64,000 bases of DNA from Rhodobacterales bacterium HKCCE3408 (GCA_015689705.1 WVSN01000008.1:62001-126000); one strand, 5' to 3'; shown: positions 1 to 9,108, counted from the first letter of the stretch. Made by a program: numbers and translations. Notes: generated from the letters alone by a model not told the origin.

Positions 1-425
1 GCGGTGATGAAGCCCGCGATCACCGGGTGGCTGAGGAAGTTCGCGAGGAAGCCGAGCCGCAGGACGCCGAGAAGGACGAGGAATCCCCCCGAAAGCGCCG
101 CGAGCGTTAGCGCCGCGACGGCGTATCCAGCCGTGCCCTGCTCGGCCACCTGCCCGACCGCCGATGCCGTCAGGAGCGAGACGACCGCCACCGGCCCGAC
201 CGCAAGCGCCCGCGACGTACCGAAGATCGCGTAAAGAATGATCGGTGCGATCGAGGCGTAGATCCCGGCCTCGGGCGGCAGTCCGGCCAGCAGCGCATAG
301 GCGAGGCTCTGCGGGATCAGCATGATCGTGACGATCACCGCGGCGATAAGGTCGTTGGACAGGGCCTGCCGGGAATAACGGCGGCCCCAGTCGAGAATGG
401 GCACATAGCGGCTGAGAGCGGTCAT
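1..425 (-). CDS. SulP family inorganic anion transporter, N-terminal part (cut by window edge)
   Basis: The reading frame starts MTALSRYVPILDWGRRYSR and continues to the window edge, so only about 141 N-terminal residues are seen. The stretch that follows (AAVIVTIMLIPQSLAYALL) is the conserved first membrane segment of SulP permeases, which carry sulfate, bicarbonate or other anions through the inner membrane. It is the last visible gene of a sulfide-oxidation operon and lies 87 bp after the sulfide:quinone oxidoreductase fusion. This suggests that it exports or exchanges the sulfur oxyanion product, although the substrate cannot be read from sequence. A C-terminal STAS domain is expected beyond the edge. 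Confidence 0.85.
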   Translation of the reverse strand, partial: MTALSRYVPILDWGRRYSRQALSNDLIAAVIVTIMLIPQSLAYALLAGLPPEAGIYASIAPIILYAIFGTSRALAVGPVAVVSLLTASAVGQVAEQGTAGYAVAALTLAALSGGFLVLLGVLRLGFLANFLSHPVIAGFIT

Positions 426-477
426 CGGATCATTCGTTTGCTTCGGTCGCCGCGATGCGGTCGGCCTTTGGGATGGT

Positions 478-506
478 GGCCGGGGCAGCTCTGCCCTGCC
501 CCGGCC
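478..506 (-). terminator. Perfect 11-bp GC stem-loop between SQR fusion and SulP gene
   Basis: Arms GGCCGGGGCAG and CTGCCCCGGCC are exact inverted repeats around a 7-nt loop. The stem starts 6 nt after the upstream stop codon on the minus strand. No run of T follows, so this is either a weak intrinsic terminator or an intercistronic stem that protects the upstream mRNA and lowers SulP expression. Confidence 0.5.
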
Positions 507-512
507 ATTCAG

Positions 513-2192
513 TCATTCCGCCGCGACGGTCAGCGGCTCCGGCTTGGCGAGCCATTCCTTGCCGCGCAGCATTGCCTGCCAATAGATCGGCGGCAGCATC
601 TTCTCTTTCAGAAGCCATGCCGCACGGGTCGGCTTCGTCCCGTCGATAAGCCACTTCGGGAAGGACGGCTTCAGCGCGCCGCCATAGCCGAACTCGGCCA
701 GAACGATCTTGCCGCGCTCCACGGTCAACGGACAGGAGCCGTAACCGTCGTACTGCACCTTCGGCGCACGCCCCCGGATGTCGGCGACGATGTTCTCGGC
801 CACCACCGGGGCCTGCTTGCGCGCCGCAGCCGCGGTCTTGGCGTTCGGCGCATTCATCACGTCACCGAGGCTCCAGATGTTGTCGTAGGTCTTGTGACGG
901 AGCGTCGCCTGATCGACGTCGGCCCATCCCGCCGCATCGGCCAGAGGCGAGACACGGATGAAGTCGGGCGCCGTCTGGGGCGGAACGACATGCATCATGT
1001 CGAATTCGACCGTCACGGTTTCCGGCATGGTGTCGGGCCGCGAGACCTTGAAGGTGGCCGTCTTCGCAGGGCCGTCGACCGCCACGAGATTGTGGAACAG
1101 GTCGAGCGTCACGCCGTACTTCTGGATGTATTCCATCAGCGCCGGCACGTAATCCTTCACGCCGAACAGCACGCCGCCCGCTGTCATGAAGTGGATGTCG
1201 ATGTCCTTCAGGCGGCCATTGCGGAACCAGGTATCGGCCGAGAGATACATCGCCTTCTGCGGTGCGCCCGCGCATTTGATCGGCATCGGCGGCTGCGTGA
1301 ACAGCGCGCGGCCCGATTTCATCTCCTGCACGAGCTGCCAGGTATAGGGCGCGAGATCGTAGCGGTAGTTCGAGGTCACGCCGTTGCGTCCGAGCGTTTC
1401 GGTCAGGCCCTCGACCGCGCCCCAGTCGAGCTTCAGACCGGGGCAGACGACGAGCCGGTCGTATTTCACAACCCGGCAGCCGTCGAGGATCACGGCATTG
1501 TCGGCGGGTTCGAACGCGGCGACGGCCGCCTTGATCCAGGTGACACCGCGCGGAATGAGCGAGCCCATCGTCTTCGCGGTCTCGCTGGCCTCGAAAATGC
1601 CGCCGCCCACCATCGTCCAGCCCGGCTGGTAATAGTGGATGTCGGCCGGATCGATGATGGCGATGGACAGGTCCGACTTGCGCGATTTCAGGCTCGCGGC
1701 CGTCGAAATGCCCCCGGCCCCGCCGCCCACGATGACGACATCGAATTTGGCGTCTCCGGTATCGGTGGGCGTCCGGCCGCCATTGGCGATCCGGCGCGCT
1801 ACGCCGGCCATGTCATAGCCGGCACCTTTCGTCGCCGCGAGGATCTCGGGCAAAGGTCGCGTCCCGGCCTCTCGCAGCGACCAGAGCGTCGCCGACCGCG
1901 TGCCCGTCCGGCAATAGGCCAGGACCGGCCGCGGCAGGGCGTCGAACGCCTCGCCGAAGGCGGCGACGTCCGCGTCGCCCACCTTTCCGGCCTGAACCGG
2001 CACATAGCGCGCCTCGATCCCCACGGCCTTCGCCGCAGCCTCGATATCCGCGAAGCTCGGCTGGTCCGCGCCCTCGCCGTCGGGGCGGTTGCAGATGATG
2101 GCGCGGATGCCCGCGTCCTTCAGGGCCGCAACGTCGGCCGGCAGGATCTGCGGACTGACGGAGAAGCCGGGGGTGATTGTCTTGAAGTCCAT
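513..2192 (-). CDS. Bifunctional TIGR01244-type sulfurtransferase / sulfide:quinone oxidoreductase-like flavoprotein
   Basis: The first ~110 residues match the phosphatase/rhodanese-like domain of the Blh/TIGR01244 family, with the active-site loop CRTGTRS at Cys94. From ~residue 150 a flavin disulfide reductase begins (dinucleotide motif VGGGAGG at 154-160). It is close to mitochondrial-type [11 protein letters not shown] carries Cys307 and GSCPL carries Cys487, the positions of the two redox cysteines of human SQOR. The expected role is oxidation of sulfide, with electrons to quinone and the sulfane sulfur handed to a thiol acceptor, the fused domain perhaps relaying persulfide. It sits 19 bp downstream of a persulfide dioxygenase-like gene in the same operon, which fits. 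At 559 residues the fusion has the usual length for this architecture. Confidence 0.9.
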   Translation of the reverse strand: MDFKTITPGFSVSPQILPADVAALKDAGIRAIICNRPDGEGADQPSFADIEAAAKAVGIEARYVPVQAGKVGDADVAAFGEAFDALPRPVLAYCRTGTRSATLWSLREAGTRPLPEILAATKGAGYDMAGVARRIANGGRTPTDTGDAKFDVVIVGGGAGGISTAASLKSRKSDLSIAIIDPADIHYYQPGWTMVGGGIFEASETAKTMGSLIPRGVTWIKAAVAAFEPADNAVILDGCRVVKYDRLVVCPGLKLDWGAVEGLTETLGRNGVTSNYRYDLAPYTWQLVQEMKSGRALFTQPPMPIKCAGAPQKAMYLSADTWFRNGRLKDIDIHFMTAGGVLFGVKDYVPALMEYIQKYGVTLDLFHNLVAVDGPAKTATFKVSRPDTMPETVTVEFDMMHVVPPQTAPDFIRVSPLADAAGWADVDQATLRHKTYDNIWSLGDVMNAPNAKTAAAARKQAPVVAENIVADIRGRAPKVQYDGYGSCPLTVERGKIVLAEFGYGGALKPSFPKWLIDGTKPTRAAWLLKEKMLPPIYWQAMLRGKEWLAKPEPLTVAAE

Positions 2193-2211
2193 GACTGGCT
2201 CCTTCCCCGGA

Positions 2212-3096
2212 TCAGAGGGTGTTCAGGGGAACTTTGAGCATCGGACGGCCGTCCTTGTCGGTCGGCACGGCTCCGGCGCGCATGTTCACCTGCAGCGACG
2301 GGATGATCAGGCGCGGCATGGCAAGCGTCGCGTCACGCTCGGTCCGGAACCGGACGAAGTCCGCCTTCGTCTTGCCCTGGCCGACATGGATGTTGTTGGC
2401 CTTTTCCTCGCCCACCGTGGTTTCCCACTGGATGTCACGGCCGTTCGGCCCGTAATCGTGGCACATGAACAGCCGCATCTCGTCCGGAAGGGCGAGCACC
2501 TTCTGGATCGAGTCGTAGAGCGTGGCGGCGTCACCGCCGGGGAAGTCGGCCCGGGCCGAGCCTCCGTCCGGCATGAACAGCGTATCGCCGACGAAGGCGG
2601 CATCGCCCATCACATGGACCATGCAGGCGGGCGTGTGGCCCGGCGTGTAGATCGCGACGGCCTGCATGTTGCCGACCGTGTAGGTGTCGCCGTCTTCGAA
2701 CAGCGCATCGAACTGGCTGCCGTCACGCTGGAACTCGGTGCCTTCGTTAAAGACCTTCCCGAACGTGTCCTGCACGACCATGATCTTGGAGCCGATGCCG
2801 ATCTTGCCGCCCAGTTTCTGCTGGATGTACGGTGCGGCGCTCAGGTGGTCCGCATGGACATGGGTCTCGATGATCCACTCCAGCTCCAGGCCCTCGGCCT
2901 CGATATAGCGGATGATCGCGTCGGCGTGGTCATAGGTGATGCGGCCGGCGGCGTAGTCGATGTCCATGACGCTGTCGACGACGGCGCAGGCATTCGATGT
3001 CGGGTCTTTCACGACATAGCTGATCGTGTTCGTGGCCTCGTCGAAGAAGGCTTTGACCTGCGGTTTGACATTCATGTCGACGGGATACTGGGTCAT
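2212..3096 (-). CDS. MBL-fold metallohydrolase, persulfide dioxygenase-like (ETHE1/Blh type)
   Basis: The 294-residue protein has the metallo-beta-lactamase motif [14 protein letters not shown] and later metal-binding motifs ([22 protein letters not shown]). Related enzymes of the ETHE1/Blh group oxidise glutathione persulfide to sulfite and glutathione. Its position between the SQR fusion and the YeeE/YedE pair supports a persulfide dioxygenase role, the usual partner reaction of SQR. The chosen ATG (MTQYPVDMN) follows a GGAGACAG-like ribosome site. An upstream in-frame codon at 3138 would add 14 unlikely residues and overlap the preceding gene. A plain thioesterase/glyoxalase II role is the main alternative. 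Confidence 0.88.
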   Translation of the reverse strand: MTQYPVDMNVKPQVKAFFDEATNTISYVVKDPTSNACAVVDSVMDIDYAAGRITYDHADAIIRYIEAEGLELEWIIETHVHADHLSAAPYIQQKLGGKIGIGSKIMVVQDTFGKVFNEGTEFQRDGSQFDALFEDGDTYTVGNMQAVAIYTPGHTPACMVHVMGDAAFVGDTLFMPDGGSARADFPGGDAATLYDSIQKVLALPDEMRLFMCHDYGPNGRDIQWETTVGEEKANNIHVGQGKTKADFVRFRTERDATLAMPRLIIPSLQVNMRAGAVPTDKDGRPMLKVPLNTL

Positions 3097-3134
3097 TTGA
3101 CTGTCTCCTTTGAAGGGATGGGAAGCGGCGCGGG

Positions 3135-3566
3135 TCATTGTGCCGGCCGCATCGGAGGGAGGGCGGTGACGGCGCGCCGGAGCCAGAAGCCCGCGACGAC
3201 CGCGGCGAGGAACAGCACCACCTCCCAGCGGCCTGTGCCGAGAGCCGGAAGGGCCGCACCCGGGCAGAAGCCCGCGATACCCCAGCCGATGCCGAAGAGC
3301 GCAGCGCCACCGACGAGCTTGCCGTCGATCGCGGTGGCCGTGGGAACCTGGAAGCGGTCCTCGAAGATCGGCGCCCGGCGGCGCCAGACGAGGCGGTAGC
3401 CAAGGAAGGTCACGACGAGCGCGCCGGCCATCACGAAGGCGAGGCTCGGGTCCCAGGCGCCCGCAAGATCGAAGAAGTTCAGGACCTTGGCCGGGTCCAT
3501 CATGCCGGAAAGCGCGATGCCCACACCAAAGACGAGGCCTGTGAAGGCGGCGAATAGCAGTTTCAT
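3135..3566 (-). CDS. DUF6691/YeeE-YedE half transporter, C-terminal-half type (PmpB-like)
   Basis: A 143-residue integral membrane protein beginning [21 protein letters not shown]. It has four or five hydrophobic segments and the conserved [13 protein letters not shown] motif, whose cysteine is typical of the sulfur-transport YeeE/YedE family. Two half-length proteins of this type commonly sit together beside persulfide dioxygenase genes and are thought to move thiosulfate or another sulfur species. It lies 4 bp after its partner gene, and the two probably act as a heteromer in the inner membrane. The substrate is not determined by the sequence. Confidence 0.85.
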   Translation of the reverse strand: MKLLFAAFTGLVFGVGIALSGMMDPAKVLNFFDLAGAWDPSLAFVMAGALVVTFLGYRLVWRRRAPIFEDRFQVPTATAIDGKLVGGAALFGIGWGIAGFCPGAALPALGTGRWEVVLFLAAVVAGFWLRRAVTALPPMRPAQ

Positions 3567-3570
3567 GGGC

Positions 3571-4002
3571 TCAGGCTCCGATAACGTGGCGGATGACAAA
3601 GACGGTGGCTGCCGCGGTGGCCATGAAGACCGGGACCGCGACCAGCGAGCGGATCGACAGGCGCGACAGCCCGCAGACGCCATGGCCCGAGGTGCAGCCC
3701 GATCCGAGGCTCGCGCCGAGGCCGACGACGACGCCGCCGAGGGCGATCATGGCGGGGCTGACCGGGATATCGAGCGCCGGCATGGAGCCGGACACGAGGT
3801 AAATCAGTCCGGGCGCCAGCATCATCCCGGCAACCAGGGCAATCCTCCAGCGCGCCTCTTCACCCGACTCGGGGAAGACGATCCCCGAGATGATGCCGGT
3901 GGCGCCGAGGATCCGGCCGAGACCGAGCATGAGAAGGACGGCACCGAGGCCGATGGCGAGGCCGCCACCGAGGGACAGGAGGGGCGTGAACGCGGTCTCC
4001 AT
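3571..4002 (-). CDS. YeeE/YedE family half transporter (PmpA-like)
   Basis: A 143-residue membrane protein with the family signature GSGCTSGHGVCGLSRLS near its C-terminus, which holds two conserved cysteines implicated in sulfur-species passage. It is the N-terminal-half partner of the gene immediately downstream. The start overlaps the previous gene (GTGATG next to its TGA); I use the ATG, and the adjacent GTG at 4005 would add one residue. Operon context with SQR and a persulfide dioxygenase supports a role in moving reduced sulfur across the inner membrane. Confidence 0.85.
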   Translation of the reverse strand: METAFTPLLSLGGGLAIGLGAVLLMLGLGRILGATGIISGIVFPESGEEARWRIALVAGMMLAPGLIYLVSGSMPALDIPVSPAMIALGGVVVGLGASLGSGCTSGHGVCGLSRLSIRSLVAVPVFMATAAATVFVIRHVIGA

Positions 4003-4005
4003 CAC

Positions 4006-4218
4006 TCAGCTCCGGCAGGTCTTGACGCCGAACAGCGTGTAGAGCGGGCAGAACCGCGTCGCCGCGGTCAGAAGCAATACGACACCGACCGCTGCCGCGC
4101 CGTATTTCAGCACCGGCGCCGCAAATGCGGGCAGGCCTGACAGGAAGGCGAGGTAGAGAAGACCGACGCCGAGAGCTGCTCTCAGGACGCGATCGAGGGT
4201 TCCGACATTGATGGGCAT
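4006..4218 (-). CDS. YgaP-like DUF2892 inner-membrane protein
   Basis: A 70-residue protein starting MPINVGTLDRVLRAALG, the signature of the DUF2892 transmembrane domain found at the end of the rhodanese YgaP. It contains two hydrophobic helices followed by FCPLYTLFGVKTCR, with two conserved cysteines. Free-standing versions accompany sulfide-oxidation genes and probably assist persulfide handling at the membrane. It is the first structural gene after the regulator. Confidence 0.88.
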   Translation of the reverse strand: MPINVGTLDRVLRAALGVGLLYLAFLSGLPAFAAPVLKYGAAAVGVVLLLTAATRFCPLYTLFGVKTCRS

Positions 4219-4275
4219 TTTGGCCTCCAGATCTCGTTGCTGAGCCCGAGATAGGAGCCGGCGCGGCGCGCCTCA

Positions 4276-4288
4276 GTGACAATATCAC
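4276..4288 (-). promoter_or_regulatory. Candidate Crp/Fnr-type operator upstream of the sulfur operon
   Basis: GTGACAATATCAC is an inverted repeat (GTGA-N5-TCAC) 57 bp before the YgaP-like start, in the 99-bp gap after the Crp/Fnr regulator gene. It is one base shorter in spacing than the classical CRP half-site arrangement. It could be bound by the neighbouring regulator to drive the structural genes. The evidence is symmetry and position only. Confidence 0.35.
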
Positions 4289-4317
4289 CCAACGGCGAAA
4301 AAGCCGGCCGAAAGCGG

Positions 4318-4983
4318 TCAGGCGCTGCCCGCGATCACGCCGAGGCCAGGTTTGTCCAGAAGCTCGATCCGCCCGCGCGACTGCGCGATCAGGTCGCGTT
4401 TCTGGAAATCGTGCAGGACGCGAGAGATGACCTCGCGCGCGGTGCCCAGCTCGCTTGCCAGTTCATGGTGGGTCACCTGGATCTCGCGCGAGCCGCCCGC
4501 AAGCGACAGGAGCCGCTCGGCCAGCCGCACGTCGATCCGGCCGAACGCGACGTCATCGACGACGCGCAGAAGATCGATGAGACGGCGGGAATAGGCCGCG
4601 AAAACGAAGCTCCGGAAGGCGGGTTCGTCGGCGGCAAGCTGGTCGAAGGACGCCTTGGGCAGGACGACGGCGGTGACGTCCGTCTCGGCGATCCCTTCGG
4701 CATTGTAGGCCTCTTCGGCCAGCATGCAGGCGGTGGTCAGAACGCAGCTTTCACCGGCTTCGACGCGGTAGAGCACGATCTCGCGCCCGCCATCGGAGGT
4801 CTGCGACACGCGGATCCGGCCTTCGAGCAGAAAGAGGAGATTGTCGGGCACATTCGTCGGCCCGAAAACCTGCTTGCCCTTCTCGAACTTCACGATGCGC
4901 GCAACGGTCAGAAGCCGGTCGCGCACCTTGCGGGGAAGCGCGGCGGTGCCGGTAAAGCGCTCGGTCCAGTCCATCCTGTTCAT
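4318..4983 (-). CDS. Crp/Fnr family transcriptional regulator, probable sulfide/persulfide-responsive
   Basis: A 221-residue protein with an N-terminal cyclic-nucleotide-type sensor domain (FEKGKQVFGPTNVPDN...LFLLEGRIRV) and a C-terminal winged helix (VTHHELASELGTAREVISRV, ~165-185). It lacks the N-terminal cysteine cluster of FNR. Two cysteines, Cys80 and Cys86 (SCVLTTAC), sit in the sensor domain where a thiol-based signal could be read. It is the first gene of the sulfur operon in the same direction, so control of that operon is the simplest role. The start MNRMDW is chosen because everything upstream is low-complexity read-through. Confidence 0.87.
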   Translation of the reverse strand: MNRMDWTERFTGTAALPRKVRDRLLTVARIVKFEKGKQVFGPTNVPDNLLFLLEGRIRVSQTSDGGREIVLYRVEAGESCVLTTACMLAEEAYNAEGIAETDVTAVVLPKASFDQLAADEPAFRSFVFAAYSRRLIDLLRVVDDVAFGRIDVRLAERLLSLAGGSREIQVTHHELASELGTAREVISRVLHDFQKRDLIAQSRGRIELLDKPGLGVIAGSA

Positions 4984-5134
4984 GTCGCGTCCCGCATCCG
5001 GTCCCGAGCGCGAAGATAGGCCCGAATGGCGTCGTGCGCCATTGTCCGCGGGCAAAGTGCACGTGGCAGGGTGCCATGTTGAACTTTCGCTCAAGCGCCT
5101 AGATGATGCGGGGCGAAACAACGAAACAGCTCGC

Positions 5135-5806
5135 ATGGCCAGGCAACACAGTCGCGTCATCGGCGTTCTCGGGCTCGGGAATTTCGGCAGCACGGTCGCG
5201 ACGGAGCTTCAGCGCTTCGGCAATCACGTCATCGGCGTCGACGTGTCGGAAAAACGGGTCTCGGAGCACGCCGAGGTTCTGTCACAGGCGGTCATCGCCG
5301 ATGGCCGCGACGACATGGCGCTGCGCGAAGCCGGCCTGTCGGATTGCGAAATCGCTCTGGTGGCCATGGGTTCCGACCTCGAGGCCAGTATTCTCTCCTC
5401 GATTAACCTGAAGCTCATCGGGGTTCAGACCGTCTGGGCCAAGGCCAAGACACGGACCCACCATCGCATCCTCAGCAAGATCGGCGTGGACCGCGTGATC
5501 CATCCCGAGGTCGAGATGGGTCAGCATATCGCGCAGGTCCTGCACAATCCGCTGGTGCGCGACTACGTAAGCCTCGGCAACGGCTTCCACGTCGTGAACT
5601 TCCGCATTCCCAAGAGCCTCGACGGAAAGGGGCTGCAGGATCTGAAGCACGACGAGAAATTCGACCTGCGCTGCATCGGTGTGATGCGCGGAACGGAGTA
5701 TATCGGAAGCGACCGAGCGCCCTGCACGCTCGAGCCCGACGACCTGATCCTTCTTCTAGGCCGGCGCAGCGACCTGCGGGCCTTCGCCGCAAGTCTTCAA
5801 TCCTAG
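5135..5806 (+). CDS. trkA: TrkA/KtrA-type potassium uptake regulatory subunit
   Basis: A 223-residue cytoplasmic protein with one RCK_N domain (VIGVLGLGNFGSTVATEL, the NAD-binding GxGxxG), conserved acidic residues (GVDVSEKRV, AIADGRDD), and a C-terminal RCK_C domain from ~residue 140. The single-RCK length matches KtrA and short TrkA forms rather than the ~450-residue E. coli TrkA. It gates the membrane subunit encoded 8 bp downstream. The start ATG lies 151 bp from the divergent Crp/Fnr gene. Confidence 0.93.
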   Translation: MARQHSRVIGVLGLGNFGSTVATELQRFGNHVIGVDVSEKRVSEHAEVLSQAVIADGRDDMALREAGLSDCEIALVAMGSDLEASILSSINLKLIGVQTVWAKAKTRTHHRILSKIGVDRVIHPEVEMGQHIAQVLHNPLVRDYVSLGNGFHVVNFRIPKSLDGKGLQDLKHDEKFDLRCIGVMRGTEYIGSDRAPCTLEPDDLILLLGRRSDLRAFAASLQS

Positions 5807-5814
5807 GACGTCCG

Positions 5815-7131
5815 GTGCCGGTGCAGTATCTTCGCCTGCCGCCCCCCGCCCTTCTCGCGGTGTCCTACCTGGTGGTTATCCTGCTCGGTGGACTGATCCT
5901 GTGGCTGCCGATCTCGAACCACGGCGAGATCGACCTGAGCGAGGCCATCTTCACCTCGGCCTCGGCCGTCACCGTCACAGGGCTCGTGCTGGCCGATACC
6001 GGCTCGGCCTTCTCGGGTTTCGGGCAGGCTGTGATCGCCATCCTCATCCAGTTCGGCGGTCTCGGCCTGATGACCTGCGCTGTCCTCGTTCTCGGGGCGC
6101 TCGGGATCCCGGTCGGCATGCCGCAGCGCCTGATCCTGCGTGAGGACCTCAACCAGACCTCGATGTCGAACCTCGTCGTTCTGGTGCGGATCATCCTCGC
6201 CGCGTCGGTCGTCTGCCAGGTGGCGGGCGCGGCGGTGCTCGCCATCGTGTTCGTGCCGGAATACGGGTGGAACGGCATCTGGCAGGCGGTGTTCCACTCC
6301 ATCTCGGCCTTCAACAATGCCGGCTTCGCCCTGCATCCGGACAGCCTGTCGCAATGGGTCGGCGATCCGATCGTCAACCTCGTCATCCCGATCCTGTTCC
6401 TGTCGGGCGGGATCGGCTTCATCGTGGTCGGCGACATCTATCAGAAACGAAGCTGGCAGCGGCTGACGCTGCACTCGAAGCTGATGCTGGCCGGATCGGC
6501 GATCCTGATCGTCTGGGGCACGCTCAGCTTCGCCGCGCTCGAATGGACCAATCCCGCCACGCTCGGGCACCTGTCATTGTCCGAGAAGCTTTGGGCGAGC
6601 TGGTTCCAGGGCGTCACGCCGCGCACTGCCGGATTCAACACCATCGACACGGCCGGCATGCATGACAGCACCACGCTTCTGACGATGACGCTGATGCTGG
6701 TCGGCGGCGGCAGCACGTCCACTGCCGGCGGGATCAAGGTGACGACGCTGGCCGTGCTGCTTCTGGCCACGATCGCCTTCTTCCGGCGGCGGAAGGAACT
6801 GCACGCGTTCGGCCGTTCGCTCGGGCTTGAGGAAGTGATGAAGGTGATGGCGCTGACCACGCTTTCGATGCTGCTCGTGTTCTCCGGCATCTTCCTGATC
6901 TCGATCAGCCATGACGGAGAGTTCCTGGATCTCGCATTCGAGGTCGCATCGGCCTTCGGCACGGTCGGACTGTCCCGGGGGGCTACCGCCGAGCTCGACG
7001 GCTTCGGTCGGCTCATCATCATCCTGGTGATGTTCGTCGGCCGCGTCGGTCCGCTCGCGCTTGGATTTTTCCTTGCGACGCGGCGCGTTCCGCGGGTCCG
7101 TTATCCGTCGGGCGAGGTTTTCCTCGGATAA
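5815..7131 (+). CDS. trkH: TrkH/KtrB family potassium transporter
   Basis: A 438-residue membrane protein with repeated membrane-pore-membrane units. Selectivity-loop glycines can be seen in TSASAVTVTGLVLADT, SAFNNAGFALHP, TPRTAGFNTIDT and ASAFGTVGLSRG. This is the K+ translocating subunit paired with the preceding RCK protein, and the 438-residue size is typical of KtrB. The start is a GTG (MPVQYLRLPPP), with a second GTG two codons later as alternative. The two genes form an operon with the amylosucrase gene 81 bp downstream possibly separate. Confidence 0.93.
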   Translation: MPVQYLRLPPPALLAVSYLVVILLGGLILWLPISNHGEIDLSEAIFTSASAVTVTGLVLADTGSAFSGFGQAVIAILIQFGGLGLMTCAVLVLGALGIPVGMPQRLILREDLNQTSMSNLVVLVRIILAASVVCQVAGAAVLAIVFVPEYGWNGIWQAVFHSISAFNNAGFALHPDSLSQWVGDPIVNLVIPILFLSGGIGFIVVGDIYQKRSWQRLTLHSKLMLAGSAILIVWGTLSFAALEWTNPATLGHLSLSEKLWASWFQGVTPRTAGFNTIDTAGMHDSTTLLTMTLMLVGGGSTSTAGGIKVTTLAVLLLATIAFFRRRKELHAFGRSLGLEEVMKVMALTTLSMLLVFSGIFLISISHDGEFLDLAFEVASAFGTVGLSRGATAELDGFGRLIIILVMFVGRVGPLALGFFLATRRVPRVRYPSGEVFLG

Positions 7132-7142
7132 GCCCGGAGACT

Positions 7143-7162
7143 GACCGGCGACTGTTCCGGTC
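7143..7162 (+). terminator. Possible hairpin after trkH
   Basis: GACCGG and CCGGTC are 6-bp inverted arms around an 8-nt loop, 11 bp after the trkH stop. There is no T tract, so termination is uncertain. Confidence 0.3.
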
Positions 7163-7212
7163 GCCCGGATTCTGTGCTGTCATCGCGGTCAGGAGGCAAC
7201 GAGAGGGACGAG

Positions 7213-9108
7213 ATGCCGGACGCCGATCGCAAGACGTTCAACGACCTGCTGTTCGAGCTGCGCTACGAACGGAGCCGCGACGATCTGTGGCCGATGCTCG
7301 ACCGGCTGTATGGCGGCCATCCGGGTTACCCCCGGTTCAGGACCGCTCTCGACAAGGCCCTGAGATCCGCAGCCGACGCACGGCCGGATGATCTGCGCCT
7401 TCTGGACCTGAAGCGCGACCTCGAACCCGACTGGTTCCAGCGCCCCGACATGGCCGGTTACGTCTTCTACATCGACCGGTTCTGCGGCCATCTCCGCCAC
7501 GTCCCGGAAAAGCTCGACTACCTCCGCGATCTCGGCATCAGCTACGTCCATTTCATGCCGTGCCTGAAGCCCCGCAAGGGTGACAATGACGGGGGCTATT
7601 CGGTGATGGACTACGGCGCCATCAATCCTCTCTACGGCACGATGGAGGATTTCGAGGCTGCCACGCGCGCCTGCCGGAGCCGTGGGATCAGCGTCTGCGT
7701 CGATCTCGTTCTCAACCACACCGCCAAGGAACACGCCTGGGCGAAGAAGGCGCGCAAGGGCGATCCGAAATACGCAGACTACTACCTGATGTTCGAGGAC
7801 GACACGCTGCCCAAGCAGTACGAGAAGACGCTCGTCGAAGTCTTCCCGGACAACGCGCCCGGCAACTTCACCTGGTACGAGGATTGCGGGCGGTGGGTCT
7901 GGACGACGTTCAACGAACACCAGTGGGACCTGAACTGGGCCAATCCACAGGTCTTCCTCGAGATGACGAAGGTCATGCTGTCGCTGGCCAACAAGGGCGT
8001 CGACATCCTGCGCTTCGACGCTGTCGCGTTCATGTGGAAGCGGATGGGTACGCGCTGCCAGTCGGAGCCGGAATGCCACATGCTCCTGCAGGCGCTGCGG
8101 GCGGCCTGCCGCATCGTCGCGCCCGCCGTCATCCACCTGGAAGAAGCGATCGTCGGACCGGCCGAGATGCTCCCCTATCTTGGTCGCGGCGAACATGACG
8201 GCAAGGAAGGCAACCTCGCCTATCATAACTCGCTCATGGTGCAGTTCTGGTCGTCACTGGCGGCGCGGGACACGCAGCTCATGTCCTACGTGCTCGACAC
8301 GCATTTCCCGCCGACCCTGACGAACGCCACCTATGCGACCTACCTGCGCTGCCACGACGATATCGGTTGGGCCGTTACCGACGAGGACGCCGCGTCCGTC
8401 GGGATCGACGGACGGCTTCACCGGGCCTTCCTGTCGGATTTCTACGAGGGCGTATTTCCGGGAAGTTTCGCGAAGGGAGAGCTGTTTCAGTTCAACCCGG
8501 AAACCCGGGACAAGAGGATCAGCGGCACTTGCGCCTCCCTCGCGGGGCTGGAACGGGCACTTGTTGCTGGCGATGACGAGGCGACGGACCGGGCGATCGA
8601 CCGTATCCTCATGGGACATGCGCTCATCGCCAGTTTCGGGGGCATTCCGCTGGTCTACATGGGCGACGAGGTCGGCCTGCTGAACGACTACGGGTATGTC
8701 GACTATCCGCCGCACGCCCATGACAGCCGCTGGCTGCACCGCCCTCTGATGGACTGGGACCACGTCGCCGCCGCCGCAGCCGGACCGGAAACCGCGGCGG
8801 GCCGAATCCTCGCGGGCATGAAGGACATCCTGTCCCGCCGGGCGCAGGTGCCGGAATTCCACGCCAAGAACCCGACCGAAGTCCTGCACACCGGCAATTC
8901 CACCCTGTTCGCCTTCGCGCGGCGGGCGCCCACGGGCAGCGTGGTCTGCGTCTACAACTTCTCCGAGGTCTGGACCGCGCTCCCGTGGAGCTGGCTCACG
9001 CAGCATGGCGTGACCAAGCGGCACGAGCTTCTGTCCGACACGGTCATCGATGACAGCGGAAGCGGCGCGCTGCCGCTTCCGCCGCTTGCGCGGGTCTGGC
9101 TGCGCTAG
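7213..9108 (+). CDS. Amylosucrase (GH13 family)
   Basis: This 631-residue protein carries the complete amylosucrase signature. The nucleophile is in DILRFDAVAFMWKRMG (Asp269), the acid/base in HLEEAIVGP (Glu311) and the third acid in CHDDIGW (Asp382). The enzyme cleaves sucrose, building an alpha-1,4-glucan and releasing fructose. The N-terminal helical domain (~1-90) and a C-terminal beta domain (ending ALPLPPLARVWL) give the normal family length. The start is set by GAGAGGGACGAG just upstream. It has no sucrose transporter or glycogen gene nearby, and sits beside K+ uptake genes, so a link to osmotic adjustment is possible. Sucrose hydrolase or trehalose synthase activity is the main alternative. 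Confidence 0.9.
   Translation: MPDADRKTFNDLLFELRYERSRDDLWPMLDRLYGGHPGYPRFRTALDKALRSAADARPDDLRLLDLKRDLEPDWFQRPDMAGYVFYIDRFCGHLRHVPEKLDYLRDLGISYVHFMPCLKPRKGDNDGGYSVMDYGAINPLYGTMEDFEAATRACRSRGISVCVDLVLNHTAKEHAWAKKARKGDPKYADYYLMFEDDTLPKQYEKTLVEVFPDNAPGNFTWYEDCGRWVWTTFNEHQWDLNWANPQVFLEMTKVMLSLANKGVDILRFDAVAFMWKRMGTRCQSEPECHMLLQALRAACRIVAPAVIHLEEAIVGPAEMLPYLGRGEHDGKEGNLAYHNSLMVQFWSSLAARDTQLMSYVLDTHFPPTLTNATYATYLRCHDDIGWAVTDEDAASVGIDGRLHRAFLSDFYEGVFPGSFAKGELFQFNPETRDKRISGTCASLAGLERALVAGDDEATDRAIDRILMGHALIASFGGIPLVYMGDEVGLLNDYGYVDYPPHAHDSRWLHRPLMDWDHVAAAAAGPETAAGRILAGMKDILSRRAQVPEFHAKNPTEVLHTGNSTLFAFARRAPTGSVVCVYNFSEVWTALPWSWLTQHGVTKRHELLSDTVIDDSGSGALPLPPLARVWLR

Noticed and set aside
438-2237. 599-codon open frame on the plus strand opposite the SQR fusion gene
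   Set aside because: It is Arg/His/Asp-rich with no domain, and covers a gene with clear motifs on the other strand. It reflects GC-rich codon bias.
5079-5094. TTGAACTTTCGCTCAA as an FNR-type box between the Crp/Fnr and trkA genes
   Set aside because: The half-sites are separated by 8 bp, two more than the FNR/FnrL consensus (TTGAT-N4-ATCAA), and only the outer four bases are symmetric. Possible but weak.
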